Below, one piece after another: positions 15,143 to 20,719 of a DNA stretch of 31,772 nucleotides. Below the pieces are notes generated by a model. The model had not been told where the DNA came from and made no database searches. It saw only the letters and a list, made by a program, of their open reading frames with translations. The stretch lies in IMG/VR virus record IMGVR_UViG_3300009502_000141, positions 1 to 31,772 of that record; one strand, 5' to 3'. The position numbers were made by a program, and so were the translations under genes. The stretch comes from a virus. Numbering within the stretch: the stretch's first letter is position 1; every line of letters begins with the position of its first letter.

Positions 15143-15722
15143 AGTAGGCATTACGGGGGTTCCCGGCGCTGGAAAAACGACTCTCTCGAGAGCCTTGGCC
15201 GCTTCATGTCGTAATCATGAAGGGCTCAGACAGGTTGAGCTTGTTCAGGAGTATGCACGACGGTACATCTCAAAACATGGTGACATTACCAGTATTTTTG
15301 AGCAGTACCGCATACTCGAAAAACAGACGGAATGGGAAGACTCAGTCTGCAACGATAAATTAGATATAATGATTACTGATTCGCCTATATTTCTCGGTTT
15401 TATTTATTGCTGTGAATTTCCGAAAAGGGATTCTAAAGAGATAATGTTTTTTAATGACGTTTTCAAGAAGATGGTTAAGCTGAATTGCCCTATACCGCGT
15501 TACGACTTGATTTTTCATTTATGCCCTACTTTAAAGCCTGTTGATGACGGCGTGCGGCCGTTGCAGCATTTTGAGGAATCCTGGAGGTCTAAGGCCGACT
15601 TAATGATCCGTGCTACTATGGAGATTTTTAAACCCGTGCAATTTATTGTGCTTGGTGATAAAGACCTTGATAATAGAGTATCCTGTTGCATTGATAAAAT
15701 CAAAAAACGGCGAGAATTATAG
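15135..15722 (+). CDS. NadR-like P-loop kinase / AAA_28 ATPase
   Basis: A 195-residue protein with a Walker A motif GVPGAGKTTLSR at residues 8-19, the segment QEYARRYISKHGD, and IMITDSPIFLGFIYC as Walker B-like strand. The EYARxYI motif and its spacing match the ribosylnicotinamide-kinase domain of NadR and related AAA_28 proteins. Phage members are sometimes annotated as deoxynucleoside or thymidylate kinases. Possible roles are nicotinamide riboside phosphorylation (NAD salvage during infection) or nucleotide phosphorylation. There is no NMN adenylyltransferase domain. The gene overlaps the Lar-like gene and precedes another zinc-ribbon gene. Confidence 0.75.
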   Translation: MIKVGITGVPGAGKTTLSRALAASCRNHEGLRQVELVQEYARRYISKHGDITSIFEQYRILEKQTEWEDSVCNDKLDIMITDSPIFLGFIYCCEFPKRDSKEIMFFNDVFKKMVKLNCPIPRYDLIFHLCPTLKPVDDGVRPLQHFEESWRSKADLMIRATMEIFKPVQFIVLGDKDLDNRVSCCIDKIKKRREL

Positions 15723-15832
15723 GCTTAGCGGCTTGATTCCACAAATGAAACGACACGATCACCCATTTGTGCCTGGTGCCCTGGTGAGCTGCCAGGTCGC
15801 TGTTGTTTTTCTTTTAGAAAGGATTTCTAAGA

Positions 15833-16063
15833 ATGAAGAAGGTCAAGGAGAGAAGGCATCATGAAAAACATCTGGGGCCTTGTGTGTGCGGTTGTAAGGA
15901 TGTTGTGGCTGACTATCAGGATTTTGGTGGCCGGGAAGTGGCGGTAGTTTATTGTTTGAGTCTAAAAAACTGCCCTTATATAATTCGAACGGAAAAGATG
16001 GAAACAGCTATAGCTATGTGGAACAGTGTCTATCGTTCAGATAGACGAAAAAAGAAGACATAA
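15833..16063 (+). CDS. Second Lar-like zinc-ribbon protein
   Basis: A 76-residue protein with basic N-terminus, then CVCGCKDVVADYQD, VVYCLSLKNCPYII and TAIAMWNSVYR: two Cys pairs and a closing 'A..MWN..R' helix, the Lar/Ral-type layout as in the product of 14900-15142, but with diverged spacing. AAAGGATT upstream of ATG 15833 supports the start. The preceding 110 bases contain only an unconvincing 39-codon frame (15745-15864) that overlaps this gene. Confidence 0.65.
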   Translation: MKKVKERRHHEKHLGPCVCGCKDVVADYQDFGGREVAVVYCLSLKNCPYIIRTEKMETAIAMWNSVYRSDRRKKKT

Positions 16064-16091
16064 ACCTTGTATAATAGGGCTAGGAGATAAA

Positions 16092-16481
16092 ATGGAATGT
16101 CCGCATAAAGACTGTGCGGCTAATGAGGATTGCACTATTCTTGATATCACGGGAAAAATCCCAAAGACTTTCAGCTCATGTAGTTACAGTAAAAAAATAA
16201 AGAAGGAGAAGGAAAAAGATATGGATAAAAAAGGGTTTACACTAATTGAAATCATTGTTGTGGTAGTGATCGTGCTCGCTCTCGGGGTTTTTATTTTTGG
16301 GCTGGTTAAAAGCGGGGGAGCCGTTGGAGGCCTATCTGGGCAGTCCTACGGTGGGGTATCTTACGGGTTGAATGGGCTTACCGAAACCCGCTGCATAGAG
16401 GGCTACAAGTTTATTGTGGGTGAGGGTGGCCAGGCCCGCCAGATAATGGATGCCGATGGGAAGGGTGTGCCTTGCAGATGA
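16092..16481 (+). CDS. Cys-rich mini-protein fused in frame to a pilin-like peptide
   Basis: ATG 16092 follows TAGGAGAT. The first 43 residues (MECPHKDCAANEDC, then PKTFSSCSYSKK) form a small Cys/His protein of a type common in phages. The frame then runs without stop through a Lys/Glu linker into MDKKGFTLIEIIVVVVIVLA at residue 44 and on to the end. The linker codons (AAGAAGGAGAAGG, near 16200) form a strong ribosome-binding site for ATG 16221. Either a fused protein is made, or this is two genes sharing a frame without an intervening stop, or both. An earlier GTG at 16026 is not supported by a ribosome-binding site. Confidence 0.6.
   Translation: MECPHKDCAANEDCTILDITGKIPKTFSSCSYSKKIKKEKEKDMDKKGFTLIEIIVVVVIVLALGVFIFGLVKSGGAVGGLSGQSYGGVSYGLNGLTETRCIEGYKFIVGEGGQARQIMDADGKGVPCR
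16221..16481 (+). CDS. Type IV pilin-like (prepilin signal) small membrane protein
   Basis: The internal ATG 16221 has AAGGAGAAGG upstream and gives an 86-residue product. It begins MDKKGFTLIEIIVVVVIVLA: a basic leader, Gly, Phe, then a hydrophobic helix with Glu at +5, the exact prepilin-peptidase site of type IV pilins and pseudopilins. After a Gly-rich segment, the C-terminus (TRCIEGYKFIVGEGGQARQI, DADGKGVPC) resembles a small domain I know from phage and bacterial membrane proteins, with two Cys that could pair. If processed by the host prepilin peptidase, it would be a pseudopilin mimic in the inner membrane. No other pilus genes are present in the window. Confidence 0.6.
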   Translation: MDKKGFTLIEIIVVVVIVLALGVFIFGLVKSGGAVGGLSGQSYGGVSYGLNGLTETRCIEGYKFIVGEGGQARQIMDADGKGVPCR

Positions 16482-16651
16482 TGTATAAATGGGTTGAAAT
16501 GTTGACCTGCCTCTTAGTTTTTGTATGCCTCTTTGTGCAGGTTATTCATAAGATGTCTGTAAAAGGAGAGGCTGATTTAGTCTACATAGTCGTTCTTATC
16601 CTTTTGTCGGAGCATATATCCGTCATAGCAGGGAGATGGAAGAAAAAATGA
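16478..16651 (+). CDS. Two-helix membrane protein, holin-like
   Basis: A 57-residue product whose ATG overlaps the previous stop (ATGATG, so 16481 is equally possible). It has two hydrophobic helices, MLTCLLVFVCLFVQVI and LVYIVVLILLSEHISVIAG, a short loop with both charges, and a basic C-terminus RWKKK. Size, two helices and basic tail are those of class II holins, which time lysis by forming lesions in the cytoplasmic membrane. No endolysin or spanin is visible nearby, so other membrane roles remain possible. It ends with an ATGA overlap into the next gene. Confidence 0.55.
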   Translation: MMYKWVEMLTCLLVFVCLFVQVIHKMSVKGEADLVYIVVLILLSEHISVIAGRWKKK

Positions 16652-16875
16652 CTAAGAAATTACCTCCGGACATCAAGGATTTAGGGATTCCTAACGTATG
16701 CTTTTCCTTAATTAATAAGAATGATGAGAGGGCAAAGGCGTACTCTAAGCAGAGAATTACTCGAGGTTTTGATGACTCTGAGACCTGGAGCTTGAGAGAC
16801 ACCATCGCTGATTTCATTTTTGCCAAGATTAAAAAGGTTTCGGAAGATTACCTGCGGTTACCCCAGCCAATTTGA
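16648..16875 (+). pseudogene. 5' part of a frameshifted conserved phage gene
   Basis: The frame from ATG 16648 (ATGA overlap with the previous gene, GGGAG 12 bases upstream) encodes 75 residues. Up to about residue 57 it reads like a protein family I know from phages: RGFDDSETWSLRDTIADFI, normally continued by 'LPRLKRF'. Here the T run at 16817-16821 has five T; with four T the frame would pass straight into the 16820-17050 frame, which begins LPRLKRFRKITCGYP. So the last 18 residues here are out of frame. Sequencing error in a homopolymer, true decay, or programmed +1 frameshifting could explain it. Function of the family is unknown. Confidence 0.7.
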
Positions 16876-17050
16876 AAAGCCCGAAGAGTGGTATGCTCTT
16901 TTGGATAAGATGATAAAGGCCTTCGAGTTGATAAAGGCTGAGGACCGAAGTGATGGCCTGACTAAAAAGGAGTATAAGGAGATTGATGTTGGCCTTAATC
17001 TTTTCAGTAAGTACTTCATGCATTTGGGTGGTAAAACATGCTTAACGTAA
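16820..17050 (+). pseudogene. 3' part of the same frameshifted gene
   Basis: This frame has no credible start of its own (the first codon, TTG 16820, lies inside the T run). It encodes PRLKRFRKITCGYPSQF, EEWYALLDKMIKAFELI and GLNLFSKYFMHLGG, the natural second half of the family begun at 16648; related proteins read 'PRLK.F.....GYP.....EEW..ILDKMI.AFE......GL.LF..YF..L'. The intact product would be about 133 residues. It overlaps the next start by 13 bases. Confidence 0.7.
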
Positions 17051-17205
17051 AAATCTCATTCGATAATTGGATTGCCTCGCCTCTGACTCCTGAGGAATTT
17101 ATCCGTAAGTATTACTTGACGGAGCGTGGAAAAATGGATTGTGTGGGTATGACGGTAAAACAGGAAGATGAATCTTTTATAGATGAAGGATCGAAAAATG
17201 TTTGA
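17038..17205 (+). CDS. Small hypothetical protein
   Basis: A 55-residue soluble product (LNVKISFDNWIASPLTPEEF; YLTERGKMDCVGMTVKQED) with no recognisable family. Its ATG overlaps the end of the previous gene by 13 bases. No strong ribosome-binding site is visible; coupling to the upstream gene is likely. The 130 bases that follow hold no gene I can support, apart from a 29-codon TTG frame at 17239-17328. Confidence 0.5.
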   Translation: MLNVKISFDNWIASPLTPEEFIRKYYLTERGKMDCVGMTVKQEDESFIDEGSKNV

Positions 17206-17336
17206 ATTAACTGGTAGTTTAAAACAATCAACTAAGTCTTGAGAAGTCGTTCTGGTGATGAAAGGTATAAAGACAGAGTATTAAATAGTTTAGATGGATA
17301 TTTAAATTGGGATACTTGTTCTTTTTAGAGGAAAAA

Positions 17337-18491
17337 ATGAAAAAAGTAATAACATCTGAAAAGATTCCTATTAAAATGTGGTTGGAAGACATCGAAGAGG
17401 GTGCTCTTAAACAGGCTCAGAATCTTGCTAATTTGCCTTTCGCTTTCAAGCATATTGCTTTAATGCCAGATAGCCACCAAGGTTACGGTATGCCTATAGG
17501 TGGTGTTATGGCCACAGAAGGGGTAATAGTACCCAATGCCGTCGGGGTGGATATTGGATGCGGAGTCTCTATTGTAAAAACAGGTTTAACAGAACTTCCT
17601 ATTGATGCCCGTAAAAATATCATGAGTAAAATTAGAGAATATATACCTTTGGGGTTTGATCATCATAAGGAGAATCAGGATTGGGAAGGCTTTAATCGAG
17701 CTCCTGATATAAAGATTATTCAACAGGAATTAAATTCAGCTCGGAAACAGTTACAATCCCTCGGGGGCGGAAATCATTTCCTGTCCATGGAACAGGGTTC
17801 TGATGGGTTTGTGTATCTTATGTTGCATTCTGGCTCAAGAAATTTTGGTTATAAAATAGCTGATGTTTATCATAAAAAAGCCCAGCAGTTATGTGAACGC
17901 TGGTTTTCAGACATTCCGGATAAGGATTTAGCTTTTTTACCTATGGAGACTGTTGAAGCTAAAGAATATTTTGAAGCTATGAAATACGCTTTAGAATTTG
18001 CGAAGCAAAATAGATTTCAGATGATGGAGGCCATGAAGAAGGCCGTGTTGTTTATTGCCCCTGAGGCTATTTTTGGTACCATATTAGATGTCCACCATAA
18101 TTATGCATCATGGGAAAATCATTATGGTCAGAATGTCATAGTTCATCGTAAAGGGGCAACTTCTGCTCGAGAAGGTCAGTTGGGAATTATTCCTGGTTCA
18201 CAAGGAACAAAGAGTTATATCGTTAAAGGAAAAGGTGATTCTGATTCTTTTAATTCATGTTCACATGGGGCTGGTCGTGCCATGGGACGAAAAGAGGCTG
18301 AGAGAACTCTTAATTTAGAAAATGAAATTAAGATACTTGAAGATCAAGGCATTATACATTCTATAAGGAGTCAAAAAAATTTGGATGAGGCTACCTCAGC
18401 TTATAAAGATATAAAAATAGTTATGGCTAATCAGGCAGATCTTGTTAATATTGAAATAGAATTGACTCCATTGGCTGTGATAAAAGGATAA
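17337..18491 (+). CDS. rtcB: RtcB-type RNA ligase (3'-phosphate / 5'-hydroxyl joining)
   Basis: A 384-residue protein; ATG 17337 is preceded by AGAGGAA, and an upstream in-frame TTG at 17307 is unlikely. RtcB joins RNA 3'-phosphate or 2',3'-cyclic phosphate ends to 5'-OH ends using GTP and Mn2+. All signature motifs are present: DSHQGYGMPIGG, GVDIGCG with metal-binding Cys75, GGGNHF, HSGSRNFG, VHHNYA, HRKGATSA, and SCSHGAGR with His310 as the guanylylated nucleophile. It is slightly shorter than the E. coli enzyme. No archease gene is visible. With the RlaP-type protein at 24577, it suggests repair of tRNA or other RNA cut by host defence nucleases; that role is inferred. Confidence 0.95.
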   Translation: MKKVITSEKIPIKMWLEDIEEGALKQAQNLANLPFAFKHIALMPDSHQGYGMPIGGVMATEGVIVPNAVGVDIGCGVSIVKTGLTELPIDARKNIMSKIREYIPLGFDHHKENQDWEGFNRAPDIKIIQQELNSARKQLQSLGGGNHFLSMEQGSDGFVYLMLHSGSRNFGYKIADVYHKKAQQLCERWFSDIPDKDLAFLPMETVEAKEYFEAMKYALEFAKQNRFQMMEAMKKAVLFIAPEAIFGTILDVHHNYASWENHYGQNVIVHRKGATSAREGQLGIIPGSQGTKSYIVKGKGDSDSFNSCSHGAGRAMGRKEAERTLNLENEIKILEDQGIIHSIRSQKNLDEATSAYKDIKIVMANQADLVNIEIELTPLAVIKG

Positions 18492-18550
18492 GAGAAGGTC
18501 AATAGGATCAAGCCGGTTTTGAATATGAAGGCTACGGAGCAGGAGGACTC

Positions 18551-18847
18551 ATGAACGACTCTAAGGAATGCCAAGCATGCATGGCGAGACCCGTCTGTTC
18601 TCGAGCTCTGCCCCCAGGAGATAGTGAATGCCTTACTTTTCATGAATTGAGACTACAGGCTGTTGTTGACTATTTATTCGAGTATGGGGTTATCAGGTCC
18701 AAGATTAAGGTGCCGACCAAGGCACCTACTCACGGCCCGTGTTGTACATGTCAGGCGTGTGGTTATCCTAATGATGAGTGTGTGTGCTATACGAATGAGA
18801 TTTTAGATAATCTGCTAAAAATGGCGGGGGAAGATGAAAAAGAATAA
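18551..18847 (+). CDS. Cys-rich small protein, probably zinc-binding
   Basis: A 98-residue protein preceded by GCAGGAGG. It contains CQACMARPVC near the N-terminus and a second cluster CCTCQACGYPNDECVC, plus an acidic C-terminus. Two separate Cys clusters suggest two zinc sites. No known family. It lies 59 bases after rtcB and overlaps the following Lar-like fragment by 14 bases, so it may be transcribed with rtcB. Confidence 0.7.
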   Translation: MNDSKECQACMARPVCSRALPPGDSECLTFHELRLQAVVDYLFEYGVIRSKIKVPTKAPTHGPCCTCQACGYPNDECVCYTNEILDNLLKMAGEDEKE

Positions 18848-18932
18848 GGCAAAGTCCTGCCCTTTTTGTGGAAATGATGATATTCTGCATGATACAGAAG
18901 TTATTCGCGGGAAGAAGTGGGGTTGCAAGTAG
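18834..18932 (+). pseudogene. N-terminal half of a Lar-like zinc-ribbon gene, truncated
   Basis: ATG 18834 opens a 32-codon frame: a basic start, SCPFCGNDDILHDTEVIRG, then KKWGCK and a stop. The first Cys pair (CPFCG) and the following hairpin are those of Lar/Ral-type proteins, but the second Cys pair and the WNKR helix are missing. The missing half exists at 22281-22508. Joining GG at 18921-18922 to the GG at 22302-22303 gives the in-frame sequence KKWG-FVECLNENC and a complete protein. The gene was therefore probably split by insertion of DNA carrying the IS607-type element. Confidence 0.6.
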
Positions 18933-18975
18933 TTGACTGAAATTCTGAACATATTTACCTAAATCTGGACATTCG

Positions 18976-18991
18976 TAATAATCTTTAAATA
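18976..18991 (+). promoter_or_regulatory. Degenerate copy of the TAATAATCTCTTAATA element
   Basis: TAATAATCTTTAAATA differs at two of sixteen positions from the head-module element and lies about 25 bases before the ribosome-binding site of the 19014 gene. Position and orientation fit a promoter; inferred. Confidence 0.4.
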
Positions 18992-19013
18992 TTTCTATAA
19001 GGAGTATACAGGC

Positions 19014-19190
19014 ATGGAGAAGAAACATATGGTAGTCAGGGTAACTAAAGAAGAGTTCGAACTGGATGATGGTAGGGTCTATCCACATATGGTAGAACTC
19101 GAAGAGGCTCCTACTGTGGAAGAATTCCAGAAAACTTATGATAAGGTGAGAGATCTATTTAAGGATATGCTGAATAATAATGAGGTTTGA
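19014..19190 (+). CDS. Small conserved phage protein
   Basis: A 58-residue acidic protein with a good TAAGGAG upstream. The sequence MVVRVTKEEFELDDGRVYPH followed by APTVEEFQKTYDKVRDLF matches a short protein pattern I recall from many phages ('EFELEDGRV.PHP..L...PTVEEFQ..YD'). Its function is unknown. It follows a promoter-like element and starts the run of small genes that ends at the IS607 element. Confidence 0.75.
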   Translation: MEKKHMVVRVTKEEFELDDGRVYPHMVELEEAPTVEEFQKTYDKVRDLFKDMLNNNEV

Positions 19191-19250
19191 AACAGTGACT
19201 AAATCTAAAGAAACCTATTGATTTTTTCCTGAACAAAGAAAAAAGTTGTA

Positions 19251-19484
19251 ATGACTAAAATTAAAACACTTATAACCGTCGCTAAAACCAAAACAGGAGA
19301 AAACACGCCTAAAATTCGTAAGAAAATAAATTTGATGTGCCCATATGATATGGAACTTCTCAATAGTAAATGGGCCTGTAAAAAATGTGGACGTAAGTAT
19401 AATATGGTTAATTCTCCCGTCATAACTGTAGATATCAAAAAAACAAAGGAGCCGTACCGTGATCAAATTCTTTCGTTGGTGTAA
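19251..19484 (+). CDS. Small zinc-ribbon protein
   Basis: A 77-residue basic protein. The middle holds MCPYDMELLNSKWACKKCGRK, a Cys/CxxC ribbon of the kind found in small phage or ribosomal-type zinc proteins. The N-terminal 25 residues are Lys/Thr rich. No clear ribosome-binding site precedes ATG 19251. It overlaps the next gene by 26 bases in another frame. Confidence 0.6.
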   Translation: MTKIKTLITVAKTKTGENTPKIRKKINLMCPYDMELLNSKWACKKCGRKYNMVNSPVITVDIKKTKEPYRDQILSLV

Positions 19485-19608
19485 AGAAAGATATTTGTGT
19501 CTATGTGGTTTTCATGGATTTCAGAATAAAGAAGATTGTTGTTGTGAGCAATGCTCATTCTGTGGGGGTCATTTTGAAGGATACCTTAAAATCAAGGAGT
19601 CAGCATGA
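19459..19608 (+). CDS. Small Cys-rich protein, GTG start
   Basis: A 49-residue product. The GTG at 19459 is chosen because AAAGGAG ends ten bases upstream and no ATG exists in the frame. The sequence has a dense Cys cluster (CLCGFHGF, then CCCEQCSFCGGHFEG), suggesting two zinc sites. Its stop overlaps the next ATG (ATGA), so translation is coupled. Family unknown. Confidence 0.65.
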   Translation: MIKFFRWCKERYLCLCGFHGFQNKEDCCCEQCSFCGGHFEGYLKIKESA

Positions 19609-19937
19609 AAACAGCCAATTTCGTAATTGACAACATGCCCTTAAACGCAAGCCCCGTCTATGATTGCAACGTGGACGCAAAGCCGTTAGTTTTCAAACCG
19701 GGTAATATGTACGGTAATTTGGTTGCGGGGAGAAAGAGAAATGACAAAAGAAGGTACACAGTCCCTCTTTATCCAATGACAAATAAAACTTTTATTCAAA
19801 TAAGTGCTTTCTTTATACGTAACGCTGCTACTAATGATTATTGGGACGGAGGGGTCGTCCTTTGCCTTCAGGGAAACAAAATAGGATTGGCCTTCCATAA
19901 TAGTGTCGTGAAGAAAAGGGAACACAATGAAGAGTAA
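19605..19937 (+). CDS. Hypothetical protein
   Basis: A 110-residue protein, soluble, with an N-terminal part containing IDNMPLNASPVYDCNVDAKP and a C-terminal half containing PMTNKTFIQISAFFIRNAA. An AAGGAG lies about 11 bases upstream of the ATG. I recognise no family. It overlaps the previous and next genes by four and eleven bases. Confidence 0.65.
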   Translation: MKTANFVIDNMPLNASPVYDCNVDAKPLVFKPGNMYGNLVAGRKRNDKRRYTVPLYPMTNKTFIQISAFFIRNAATNDYWDGGVVLCLQGNKIGLAFHNSVVKKREHNEE

Positions 19938-20097
19938 AGACCCCAATGATGTATGCTCCAGTGATCCCTGTGATTATTGCGTTCATAAAGGTAAAAGACA
20001 GTCTTGTAACCCGTGCTATGAGCATGCAGGTTTTCAAGGACTCCGTTTGAAAAAAATGCAGTCTGTTTCCAAGCAGGATGCCCCCAAAAATGGATAG
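19927..20097 (+). CDS. Small Cys-rich protein at the left edge of the IS607 element
   Basis: A 56-residue product starting after AAGGGA. CSSDPCDYCVHKG and CNPCYEHAGF give two Cys pairs, as in several short phage proteins. Its last 20 codons run into a perfect inverted repeat at 20031-20053 and then over the TnpA start, so the C-terminus may be element sequence rather than the original gene end. It may therefore be truncated by, or fused to, the transposon. Confidence 0.55.
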   Translation: MKSKDPNDVCSSDPCDYCVHKGKRQSCNPCYEHAGFQGLRLKKMQSVSKQDAPKNG

Positions 20098-20719
20098 GCT
20101 GATAAATATAAAAGAGGCATCCGAAATGCTTGGTGTGGATCAAAAAACTCTTAGACGATGGGAATCCGAGAATCAGATTATTTCGGCTAAGACTAAAGGA
20201 GGGCATCGTAGGTATCTTTTATCAGAAGTTCAAGCTCTCCAAGGTATAGATAAACCTGAAGAAGTGCTCAAATCAGTAGCTATCTACTGCCGAGTGTCTT
20301 CTAATGAGCAGAAACAAAAGGGCGACCTGGATAGACAAAAAGGGAGAATGCTTGACTACTGTATATCTAAAAAATATAACGTCGAGTACTCCTTTGATGA
20401 GGTAGGATCAGGGATGTCCGACAAGCGTACTAAACTACTTAGACTTATGGATCTTTGTATTGAAGGTAAAATATTCAAAGTGATAGTTGAACATAAAGAT
20501 CGTTTAGCTAGGTTTAATTTAAACTATCTCAGGAAGTTTTTTGATAGTCACGGAGTAGCCTTAGAGGTAGTAGAAGAGACATTACCTAAATCTTATGAAA
20601 ACGAGCTGGTAGAGGACATGCTATCTTTAATATCTTCATTCTCCTCTAAGATATATGGAAAGAGAAGTGCTGAAAACAGGCGTAAGAAGAAGGAAATGGC
20701 TGATGGAATCCTTAACTAA
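20078..20719 (+). CDS. tnpA: IS607-family transposase TnpA (serine recombinase)
   Basis: A 213-residue protein. Residues about 8-55 form a MerR-type winged helix (INIKEASEMLGVDQKTLRRW, ending KGGHRRYLLSE). Residues about 65-205 are a resolvase-type serine recombinase domain: VAIYCRVSSNEQ with the catalytic Ser at 74, and EHKDRLARF with the active-site Arg. The order DNA-binding then catalytic domain is the hallmark of IS607 TnpA. Such enzymes move a circular intermediate with little target specificity. ATG 20078 could be replaced by ATG 20090; no strong ribosome-binding site is present. It overlaps tnpB by 17 bases. Confidence 0.93.
   Translation: MPPKMDRLINIKEASEMLGVDQKTLRRWESENQIISAKTKGGHRRYLLSEVQALQGIDKPEEVLKSVAIYCRVSSNEQKQKGDLDRQKGRMLDYCISKKYNVEYSFDEVGSGMSDKRTKLLRLMDLCIEGKIFKVIVEHKDRLARFNLNYLRKFFDSHGVALEVVEETLPKSYENELVEDMLSLISSFSSKIYGKRSAENRRKKKEMADGILN

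Noticed and set aside
15745-15864. 39-codon frame and a CCTGG/CCAGG hairpin between the kinase and the second Lar-like gene
   Set aside because: The frame overlaps the better supported zinc-ribbon gene; the hairpin has only five pairs and an interrupted T stretch.
17206-17336. 29-codon TTG frame (17239-17328) and 13-codon ATG frame before rtcB
   Set aside because: No ribosome-binding site and no recognisable sequence; could be a gene remnant but nothing supports translation.
18933-18968. Possible sigma-70 promoter with TTGACT near 18933
   Set aside because: No convincing -10 box at the right distance; the TAATAATC element downstream is a better candidate.
18768-19088. Minus-strand 106-codon frame opposite 18834-19014
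   Set aside because: It lies opposite a supported small gene with a good ribosome-binding site and has no family features.
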